From Acidobacteriota bacterium (lineage in GTDB: Bacteria > Acidobacteriota > Terriglobia > Terriglobales > Acidobacteriaceae): a DNA stretch of 6,096 nt. Every line of letters begins with the position of its first letter. The stretch's first letter is position 1. The position numbers and the translations under genes are program-made. A model generated the notes under the pieces. It saw only the letters and a program-made list of their open reading frames with translations, was not told where the DNA came from and did no database searches. Shown in pieces: positions 1 through 5,036 of this stretch. The stretch spans positions 1 through 6,096 of the forward strand of contig JAJZNH010000352.1 in assembly GCA_021811745.1 (NCBI GenBank), read 5' to 3'.

Positions 1-794
1 GCAAAGCCGCCTTCCTTGTCCAACTGGTAGACCTCGTCCACGTAGGTGTGGGTGTTGCGCAGATAGGCTACAAAGGCGTCGAACATGCCGCCGTGGATGG
101 CCTTGACGGGCTTCATATCAGCCTCCACTTCGGAGGGGAGAACGTTGGCGGCGACAAAGGCGCTCTCGAACTGATAGTGAATCTGGTGGCTGGTGGTATA
201 ACCATTGGGATTGGGGCCGACCCAGCCGTTGTACTCGACGGTGGTGTGGAGAGGCTGCGAGCCGTCGCCGACGTAGTGGCCCAGCCAAGCCGCATAAAAG
301 ATGATCGCCTGCTGGACAGGCATCGTATCCTGTCCTTCGGCTTTCAGATGCCGGTAATCGCGCATTCCCGACTTCAGGCGCTCCCAGACCTCATCGGCTT
401 GCCAGGGTAGAAGGCCGATGGTTTCGGGCCGTTCGCCGGCCGCATAGACCTTGGCGAGAAAGTCGAAGCGCTTGTGGGGCAGAGGGCCGAGTTTGTCCGC
501 CAGTTCCAGGTCGATGAAGTGCTCCGGAGCCTGAACCGCGCTCAACTCCGGCTCCGCCGGCGAGCGCCAGCGGTCCGGTTCCGGACCCAGGTACTCGATC
601 TCCTCAATGGCCGCCGGAGAATGCAGAAAGGCAGGCACATCGGCAGGCAGGGTGTTGGCAGCGAGCATGTTGATCATGCGATGGCCGGCAGCGCCCCATG
701 CACGAGCAATCTGCGCATAACCGGCGAAGCACAAGGCTGCCGCCAACGCCAAGGCCGGGCGATAACAACGAGGCGAATCAATTGTGCGGAACAT
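1..794 (-). CDS. Secreted S1/P1 nuclease / zinc phospholipase C-like protein (C-terminus cut off)
   Basis: 264 codons are visible with no stop, so the C-terminus lies beyond the left edge. Residues 1-32 form a signal peptide: Arg3, Arg9 and Arg12, a hydrophobic core at 13-27, and an A-R-A signal-peptidase site before Trp33. Cleavage there exposes an N-terminal Trp, the first zinc ligand in the S1/P1 nuclease and PC-PLC superfamily. The other ligands fit P1 spacing: His38 (mature His6), Asp95 (HFID), probably His107, then H173-x3-D177-x5-H183 and H206-x3-E210. The 173/177/183/206 spacing matches P1 nuclease exactly. The last ligand is Glu, as in Bacillus PC-PLC, rather than Asp as in P1. The protein probably forms a trinuclear zinc site and hydrolyses phosphodiesters of single-stranded nucleic acid, or possibly phospholipid, outside the cytoplasm. 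The ATG at 794 is preferred; an in-frame TTG at 818 is possible, and neither has a clear Shine-Dalgarno site. Family assignment is strong, substrate is open. Confidence 0.88.
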   Translation of the reverse strand, partial: MFRTIDSPRCYRPALALAAALCFAGYAQIARAWGAAGHRMINMLAANTLPADVPAFLHSPAAIEEIEYLGPEPDRWRSPAEPELSAVQAPEHFIDLELADKLGPLPHKRFDFLAKVYAAGERPETIGLLPWQADEVWERLKSGMRDYRHLKAEGQDTMPVQQAIIFYAAWLGHYVGDGSQPLHTTVEYNGWVGPNPNGYTTSHQIHYQFESAFVAANVLPSEVEADMKPVKAIHGGMFDAFVAYLRNTHTYVDEVYQLDKEGGF

Positions 795-795
795 G

Positions 796-812
796 GGGAA
801 CAGTATATTCCC
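796..812 (-). promoter_or_regulatory. TATACT -10-like box inside a GGGAA/TTCCC dyad at the nuclease start
   Basis: Read on the minus strand, TATACT (807-802) lies seven bases before the ATG at 794. It sits within an inverted repeat whose arms are GGGAA and TTCCC (plus strand 796-800 and 808-812) around a 7-base centre. If the box is a real -10 element, transcription would start at or next to the ATG and the mRNA would be leaderless, which fits the absence of a Shine-Dalgarno site. No recognisable -35 hexamer lies 16-18 bases upstream, so this is tentative. Confidence 0.3.
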
Positions 813-1027
813 AGGCAACGGAACGGTTGTGGCTGAGGTGCTAGGGCGTGGCGCCGAGGGACTGGCCGCGGTTTCTGATGGGACGAGCGGAGCGCCCAAG
901 GGCAACGCCACAATTGGCGCATCCTCGCAGGGGCTGAGCCTCACGCGGTTTGTGGGGGCCTTTTCGATTCGCGATCCACGGGCTGGGTGGGCTCCCCAGC
1001 TGCGCCGTGGCGCCAAAGCCTCGAATG

Positions 1028-1048
1028 GGATACAGCGACGCTGTTTCC
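1028..1048. promoter_or_regulatory. 21-bp near-perfect palindrome, candidate operator
   Basis: The core arms ACAGCG (1032-1037) and CGCTGT (1039-1044) are perfectly complementary around a single central A at 1038. After one T/T mismatch the symmetry continues with GGA (1028-1030) and TCC (1046-1048), so 9 of 10 arm positions pair. A dyad of this length with a one-base centre is typical of a site bound by a dimeric helix-turn-helix regulator. Its place between divergent promoters supports that. The alternative is a weak plus-strand terminator, because GTTTTA follows at 1049-1054. No known regulator is assigned. Confidence 0.4.
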
Positions 1049-1062
1049 GTTTTAGCCGCAAC

Positions 1063-1082
1063 CATGAGGTCGCGACATGAGG
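1063..1082. repeat. 7-bp direct repeat (CATGAGG) with a 6-bp palindromic spacer
   Basis: CATGAGG occurs at 1063-1069 and again at 1076-1082, a 13-bp period, separated by TCGCGA. The last base of the first copy and the first base of the second complete the 8-bp palindrome GTCGCGAC (1069-1076). Spaced direct repeats are a common binding layout for tandem-bound regulators, including DNA-binding response regulators. This is only a candidate site; chance is not excluded. Confidence 0.3.
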
Positions 1083-1084
1083 GG

Positions 1085-1108
1085 CCTTCCCGGCAGGTTT
1101 TGGGAAGG
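1085..1108. other. Perfect 7-bp stem hairpin (CCTTCCC/GGGAAGG)
   Basis: CCTTCCC at 1085-1091 pairs perfectly with GGGAAGG at 1102-1108 around a 10-base loop. No T-run follows on either strand, so it is not an intrinsic terminator. Three shorter potential hairpins follow in series: AAGCG/CGCTT (1146-1150 with 1165-1169), CCGGA/TCCGG (1124-1128 with 1136-1140) and ACCGT/ACGGT (1173-1177 with 1181-1185, CTT loop). They may belong to a structured transcript or be operator DNA. Confidence 0.3.
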
Positions 1109-1190
1109 AATCGGTGAAAATATCCGGACTGGGGTTCCGGGGGACAAGCGGGTCGTAACTGGAACGCTTCACACCGTCTTACGGTCCACG

Positions 1191-1236
1191 ATTTGCCTGG
1201 GTAGCAGGGCGTAAAGCGCTTATACTACCAGCAAAT
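1191..1236 (+). promoter_or_regulatory. Candidate kinase-operon promoter (-10 TATACT) within an imperfect inverted repeat
   Basis: TATACT at 1221-1226 is a good -10 match on the plus strand and would give a leader of roughly 190 nt before the kinase start. The -35 is poor: TTGCCT at 1193-1198 is about 22 bases away, too far for a standard spacer. The box is the same hexamer as at the divergent nuclease start. Outer arms ATTTGC (1191-1196) and GCAAAT (1231-1236) pair perfectly. The pairing continues inward as TGG/CCA and TAG/CTA with single-base bulges at 1197 and 1201, closing a 20-base loop. A repressor binding this repeat would cover the -10 element. Confidence 0.35.
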
Positions 1237-1359
1237 TGTGCTCGATCCTCTGAGCGCCGTGCAGTCCGTCCGGGTTGGATCTGGATTGGGGGAAACAGAG
1301 TTCAGGGCGGCGAAGGCCGGGTTCAACAAGGTGAGGTTGCGCACCAGGGCAGCGAAGGG

Positions 1360-1393
1360 GCCGTCAATCCTTTCAATCGCTTTGAAGGACGGC
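1360..1393 (+). promoter_or_regulatory. Imperfect hairpin in the kinase leader
   Basis: GCCGT (1360-1364) pairs with ACGGC (1389-1393), CCTT (1369-1372) with AAGG (1385-1388), and CAA (1374-1376) with TTG (1382-1384). A 4-base and a 1-base bulge interrupt the stem, and the loop is TCGCT. It ends about 18 bases before the Shine-Dalgarno run. In the mRNA it could affect ribosome access, but no competing structure is evident. Confidence 0.22.
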
Positions 1394-1411
1394 AAGCGAT
1401 CTATGCGCTGC

Positions 1412-1418
1412 GGGGAGG
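1412..1418 (+). promoter_or_regulatory. Shine-Dalgarno run deciding the kinase start
   Basis: GGGGAGG lies three bases before ATG 1422 and touches the in-frame GTG at 1419. Since a site needs some spacing, ATG 1422 is the better start. The frame is closed upstream by TGA at 1383, and no other start codon lies between the two. Confidence 0.6.
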
Positions 1419-1421
1419 GTG

Positions 1422-4196
1422 ATGGAAGGCCAGCCGAAGGAGATCGAGGCAACAGGAGCCAAGCCGGCGGACCAGGGCGGCGGTTCCGTGCTTTGGCCGG
1501 TGCTTGTGCTGGTGGCCATCGCATTGGCGGCGGCTGCCGTGGGGGCGGCACTGGCAGATGGCCAGCGCTTGACCGGGCTGCGCATGGACGAGCTGGTGAT
1601 GTTAGCCGCGGCAGCGGTGTTTGCCGTACCAAGCGTCCGGGTGGCGATTCGGGCTCGCCGCGTGAGCTCGCCGGCGCCCTCCGGCGAGGGATTGAAGGAG
1701 GTACTCGACTCGGTCGGCCCGGCGCTTCTGGCCGTGGATTCCGATGGCCGCGTGAACTACGTCAACCCGGCTGCGGAGCGCCTGCTTGGCTACCGTGCCG
1801 CCGAGCTGCTCGGCCGAGCGTGGGACTCAATGGAGATTCTGGCTCCGGGTGAAGGGCAGCGCCTGGTTGCGGAGATGGAGAAGCGCAACGGCCTGCCAAG
1901 AGCTGAACCGGCGCCCTCGAACTGGGGGGCGGCGCTCTTCGATTGCATGCGCGCTTTGCCGCCCAGCGTGGCGCCGAACTTTGACATGCAGTTGCGCCAC
2001 AAGGACGGTTCCGTCTTTCCAGCCGCGCTGTTGATCTCTGGTCTGCGGGTGAACGGGGAGCTGGCGGGCGTGGTGGCCGCGGCCGTGGATAAGAGCGCGA
2101 GCATGCGCCAGGAACAGGCGCTGCGCGAATCTCAGGAGCGCTACCGCGACCTGTTCGAGAACTCAAGCGAGATGATCGCGACGCTCAGTCCAGCGGGCCG
2201 CTTTCTTTATGCCAACCCCGCCTGGAAGCGGTGCTTTGGCCTCGATCATACGGCCTTGCTGAACACAGTTTCTTTCGAGGAACTTTTCGCGGACAGTTGC
2301 CGGAGTCAGGCGGCGGCACTCTTCCGCCGCGCGCTTGACGGCCAGGCGGTGGAACGTGCGGCGCTGCGCCATCGCACATCCGACGGGCGCATCTTCGATT
2401 TGGAGTTGAGCCTGAGCCAACGTCAAAAGGCCGGCAATCCGCTAGCGGTGCGCTGTTTGTTGCGCGACGTGACGCAGCAAAAGCAGCGCGAGCATCGCCT
2501 GGCGCTGCAACTGGTGGTCAGCCAGATCGTGGCGGAGAATCTCACCTCCAAGGCTGCGGCCACGCGCATTCTGGAGGCCTTGTGCATCTCCCAGGATTGG
2601 GATGTAGCCATCAAATGGACGGTGAACGGTAAGGAGAGGCGGCTAGAGTTCGGTACGGCGTGGGGCGCGCCCGGTGGCCGGGCCGACGCATTCATTCAAG
2701 AAAGTATGGGGCTGACGATGGCCGGCGGCAGTGAGCTGCCGGAGCGTGCGTGGAAGGAGGGTCGCACGGTCTGGATCGCCGATCTGGCTGCAGCGCCTGC
2801 GAGCCCGCGCATCCAGTTTGCCCAACGCCAGCAGATGGCAGCCGGGTGGGCCGTGCCGGTGCGCCTGGGCAATAGTGTATTGGCGGTCATCGAATTCTAT
2901 TGCCATTCCCGCCTGCGCGAGGACAGCGAAACCATGGCCGCGCTGGAGACCGCCGCAGCGTCTTTGGGACAGATACTGGCTCACTCCCAGGAGCAGGGCC
3001 GGGCCGAGGAGCTGACCCGGCAGCAAGAGATTCTGCTCAACTCAGTGGCGGACGGCATTTGTGGGATGGACCGGCAGGGCCTGGTGAGCTTTGCCAACCC
3101 AGCGGCCGCGCGGCTGTTGGGGGCCGAGGTTTCATCGCTAACCAGCAAGCCGGTGCACGAACTGCTGCACGGCAACGCCTCGCCGGAACACCGCTGCGGC
3201 GAGGATTGCCAACTGCGCAGGGGCGCTGTGGACCGCAAGGCCACGGCCGGCGAGGACACGGTCTTCCGCGCCGATGGCAGCGTATTCCCGGCGGAGTACG
3301 TTTTCACGCCGATTCTGGATCAGGGACGTTTTTCGGGCTCGGTGCTCAGCTTTCGCGACATTAGCCAGCGTTACGCCCTTGACCGTCTCAAGGACGAGTT
3401 CATCTCCACGGTCAGTCACGAACTGCGCACGCCGCTTACCTCCATCCGCGGTTCCCTTGGCTTGCTCTCCTCGGGCATTCTTGGCGAGGTGAACGACAAG
3501 GCGGCCAACTTGTTGCGGATCGCGCTGGCCAACTCTGACCGGCTGGTCCGGCTGATCAACGACATTCTCGACCTGGAGCGCATACAGAGCGGGCGCGAAC
3601 CGCTCGCCTTTCGTCCAGTGCAGTTGGCCGAGCTTGTGCGCCAGGCCATCGACGGCATGCAGCCGGTGGCCGAGGCGGGCGGCGTGCGGTTGATACACGA
3701 CAGCACGGAGGCCGAGATTGCCGCCGATCCGGACCGCCTGCTGCAGGTACTTACCAATCTGCTCTCCAACGCCATTAAGTTTTCGCCGCCTAACTCCACG
3801 GTTTCGGTGATGCTGCGGCCGGGCGCGAGCGGCGTGACCGTCTCGGTGATCGACCAGGGACGCGGCATTCCCGCCGACAAGCTGGAAGCCATCTTTGGCC
3901 GCTTTCAACAGGTGGACGCCTCCGATTCGCGGCAAAAGGGCGGCAGCGGCCTGGGGCTGGCCATCTGCCGGACGATCGTGCTGCAACACTCGGGCCGTAT
4001 TTGGGCAGAGCGAAATCCCCTCCGAGGCTCGACGTTCCGCGTGTTTCTGCCCTATCAGCCTGCACTCTTCGAGGCGCGTAATATCGAGCCGGAGGATAGG
4101 GGTTCAGCCAAAGAAACCGGGCACACGGCAGGCGCCAGCGAGCTCCGGCCGGTGGTTGAGGCTTCGCCGCCGGTGCCGCCTGCACCGAACCCGTAA
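1422..4196 (+). CDS. Membrane-anchored multi-sensor histidine kinase (PAS-PAS-GAF-PAS-HisKA-HATPase)
   Basis: 924 residues from ATG 1422 (GTG 1419 would add one). The Gly-rich N-terminus precedes two TM helices at about 23-45 and 57-76. Their short loop and the basic RARR that follows place everything after in the cytoplasm, so the kinase likely reads internal cues. Next come PAS1 (about 90-222), PAS2 (233-352), a GAF domain (362-521), PAS3 (530-649), HisKA (652-719) and HATPase_c (766-878). The H-box is VSHELRTP with phospho-acceptor His666. The N-box has Asn783, G1 is DQGRGIP (Asp811), the F-box is IFGRF, and G2 is GGSGLGLAIC (840-849), so the catalytic core looks intact. PAS3 has an HRCGEDC insert (Cys592, Cys596). 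The last 45 residues are a Pro-rich, probably disordered tail with no receiver domain. The receiver and Hpt genes downstream are the likely partners. Signal and ligands are unknown. Confidence 0.95.
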   Translation: MEGQPKEIEATGAKPADQGGGSVLWPVLVLVAIALAAAAVGAALADGQRLTGLRMDELVMLAAAAVFAVPSVRVAIRARRVSSPAPSGEGLKEVLDSVGPALLAVDSDGRVNYVNPAAERLLGYRAAELLGRAWDSMEILAPGEGQRLVAEMEKRNGLPRAEPAPSNWGAALFDCMRALPPSVAPNFDMQLRHKDGSVFPAALLISGLRVNGELAGVVAAAVDKSASMRQEQALRESQERYRDLFENSSEMIATLSPAGRFLYANPAWKRCFGLDHTALLNTVSFEELFADSCRSQAAALFRRALDGQAVERAALRHRTSDGRIFDLELSLSQRQKAGNPLAVRCLLRDVTQQKQREHRLALQLVVSQIVAENLTSKAAATRILEALCISQDWDVAIKWTVNGKERRLEFGTAWGAPGGRADAFIQESMGLTMAGGSELPERAWKEGRTVWIADLAAAPASPRIQFAQRQQMAAGWAVPVRLGNSVLAVIEFYCHSRLREDSETMAALETAAASLGQILAHSQEQGRAEELTRQQEILLNSVADGICGMDRQGLVSFANPAAARLLGAEVSSLTSKPVHELLHGNASPEHRCGEDCQLRRGAVDRKATAGEDTVFRADGSVFPAEYVFTPILDQGRFSGSVLSFRDISQRYALDRLKDEFISTVSHELRTPLTSIRGSLGLLSSGILGEVNDKAANLLRIALANSDRLVRLINDILDLERIQSGREPLAFRPVQLAELVRQAIDGMQPVAEAGGVRLIHDSTEAEIAADPDRLLQVLTNLLSNAIKFSPPNSTVSVMLRPGASGVTVSVIDQGRGIPADKLEAIFGRFQQVDASDSRQKGGSGLGLAICRTIVLQHSGRIWAERNPLRGSTFRVFLPYQPALFEARNIEPEDRGSAKETGHTAGASELRPVVEASPPVPPAPNP

Positions 4197-4253
4197 ACCG
4201 CGGGGCGGCTGGTTGGCATCGACAACGCCCGGCTTGCATTTCACAATAGTTTC

Positions 4254-4260
4254 GGAGGGA
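4254..4260 (+). promoter_or_regulatory. Ribosome-binding site of the receiver gene
   Basis: GGAGGGA sits eight bases before the GTG at 4269, a near-ideal Shine-Dalgarno site. It fixes that GTG as the start, and the resulting protein begins MARKILIIDDE, as expected for a receiver domain. Confidence 0.75.
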
Positions 4261-4268
4261 ATTGAGTC

Positions 4269-4643
4269 GTGGCGCGCAAGATTCTAATCATCGACGACGA
4301 GGACGACATCCGTGAAGTAGCTGCCTTGAGCCTGGAGAGCGTGGCAGGTTGGGAGGTGATCGTCGCCAGCTCGGGCGGGCAGGGCGTTGCCCGCGCCATG
4401 GAGCACCAACCGGATGCCATTCTGTTGGATGTGATGATGCCGGGCATGGATGGGCCCACTACCTTTCGCGAGTTGCGCAAGAACCCAGTCACGGCCAAGA
4501 TTCCGGTGCTGCTGCTGACCGCCAAGGTGCAGAGCACCGACCAACGGCGTTTCGCGGATTTGGGCGTTGACGCCATTCTTTTCAAGCCTTTTGATCCGCT
4601 CACACTCTCAGCGCAGATTGCGGGGGTGCTGGGCTGGAATTGA
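4269..4643 (+). CDS. Single-domain response regulator (CheY-like receiver)
   Basis: 124 residues with a GTG start, the length of one receiver domain and nothing more. The acidic pocket is Asp9/Asp10 (IIDDEDD), the phospho-acceptor Asp54 sits in LLDVMMPGMDG, the conserved Thr is Thr84 (LLLTAK), and the conserved Lys is Lys106 (FKPF). All the residues needed for phosphotransfer and switching are therefore present. No DNA-binding or enzymatic output domain follows. With the kinase 72 bp upstream and the Hpt gene 13 bp downstream, its likely role is the phosphate-carrying intermediate of a phosphorelay: kinase His to Asp54 to Hpt His. An alternative is that it acts by binding a target protein, as CheY and DivK do. 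The family call is secure; the relay role is inferred from context. Confidence 0.95.
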   Translation: MARKILIIDDEDDIREVAALSLESVAGWEVIVASSGGQGVARAMEHQPDAILLDVMMPGMDGPTTFRELRKNPVTAKIPVLLLTAKVQSTDQRRFADLGVDAILFKPFDPLTLSAQIAGVLGWN

Positions 4644-4647
4644 GGAG
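4642..4647 (+). promoter_or_regulatory. Ribosome-binding site of the Hpt gene, overlapping the receiver stop
   Basis: GAGGAG begins within the TGA stop of the receiver gene (4641-4643) and lies nine bases before ATG 4657. This fixes the Hpt start and suggests translational coupling, so the two proteins are probably made in linked amounts. Confidence 0.65.
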
Positions 4648-4656
4648 CCTCGCATC

Positions 4657-5001
4657 ATGGAAGACGTCGAAGATCAAGAAAGAGCTGACAGGTTTGCGAA
4701 GACGCTCGATAGAATTTGGGCCAAGTTCCTGCCCGAAATACTGGAGCGCGTGACGGTGCTTGAGCGGGCCGCCGTGGCCTTCGATGCCCACAAGCTCACC
4801 GCCTCGCAGCAGGAAGCCGCGCACGACGCCGCGCACAAACTGGCGGGCGTGCTGGGGACCTTCAATCTGGCGCGCTGTACCGGGCTGGCGCGGGAGCTGG
4901 AAGTTGCATACGGGGGGAAAGAGGGTCCCGATCCGGCTCTCAGTCCACGCTTGGCCGCGATTACCATCGAGTTGCGCGCGATCATCGAGGGCCGCGAGTA
5001 A
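4657..5001 (+). CDS. Stand-alone histidine phosphotransfer (Hpt) domain protein
   Basis: 114 residues, mostly predicted helix, about the size of one Hpt four-helix bundle. The signature is HDAAHKLAGVLGTFNL at 56-71, with His60 as the phospho-acceptor and Lys61 and Gly64 in the expected places. The usual Gly before the last Leu of the motif is Asn70 here. The acidic N-terminus (MEDVEDQER) is probably a flexible lead-in. The frame stays open upstream to 4567, but ATG 4657 has the good Shine-Dalgarno site, and the earlier stretch overlaps the receiver gene and is not Hpt-like. Role by family: an intermediate carrier that passes phosphate between Asp residues of receiver proteins. By context it takes phosphate from Asp54 of the upstream receiver and hands it to an unidentified receiver outside the window. 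Reverse flow, draining phosphate away, is equally possible. Confidence 0.88.
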   Translation: MEDVEDQERADRFAKTLDRIWAKFLPEILERVTVLERAAVAFDAHKLTASQQEAAHDAAHKLAGVLGTFNLARCTGLARELEVAYGGKEGPDPALSPRLAAITIELRAIIEGRE

Positions 5002-5036
5002 CCTACTGCGGAACCGAGCGATTACACTCATCTGCA

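Larger units (their letters stand above)
795..1421. other. Divergent intergenic region, no gene recognised
   Basis: About 630 bp separate the two divergent genes. Short open frames exist on both strands (for example 784-1080 plus and 841-1065 minus), but they lack good ribosome-binding sites and give low-complexity Arg/Gly/Pro-rich translations resembling no family I know. The interval probably carries the promoters and operators of both flanking genes. It holds several dyads and repeats, listed separately. I found no tRNA, rRNA, RNase P, SRP, tmRNA or common riboswitch signature. Further small items are a GCCC-AA-GGGC dyad at 894-903, a CGCCA/TGGCG hairpin at 906-919, a GCTGGG/CCCAGC hairpin at 982-1000, and the 9-bp word CGTGGCGCC repeated at 847-855 and 1006-1014. 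These smaller items are all weak enough to be chance. Confidence 0.7.

Noticed and set aside
1028..1054. Intrinsic terminator formed by the 21-bp dyad followed by GTTTTA
   Set aside because: The loop would be only about three bases, the T-run is four, and no plus-strand gene lies upstream that needs termination. An operator fits better.
784..1080. Short plus-strand open frame in the intergenic region, overlapping the nuclease start
   Set aside because: It has no Shine-Dalgarno site, has low-complexity Gly/Ala/Arg composition, overlaps the start of a well-supported opposite gene, and covers palindromic regulatory-looking DNA.
1161..1186. ECF-sigma-type promoter (GGAAC with GGTC about 17 bases later)
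   Set aside because: Both elements are short and degenerate, the downstream one falls within a small hairpin, and nothing else supports it.
1238..1852. 204-codon plus-strand frame running from the leader into the kinase gene
   Set aside because: Beyond 1422 it overlaps the kinase in another frame and becomes a Gly/Arg-rich translation typical of an out-of-frame read.
1842..2010. Long insertion inside the first PAS domain
   Set aside because: It looked unusual, but a helical insert ahead of a KDGS-F-P strand is a known PAS subtype in multi-sensor kinases, so it is not novel.
3138..3989. 283-codon open frame on the minus strand inside the kinase gene
   Set aside because: It lies opposite the well-supported PAS3/HisKA/HATPase coding sequence, and its Arg/Ala/Gly/His-rich translation resembles no family. 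It is a GC-driven shadow frame.
4213..4247. Internal promoter before the receiver gene (TTGGCA with CACAAT)
   Set aside because: The hexamers are about 23 bases apart and no -10 match lies at 16-18 bases, so it is not supported.
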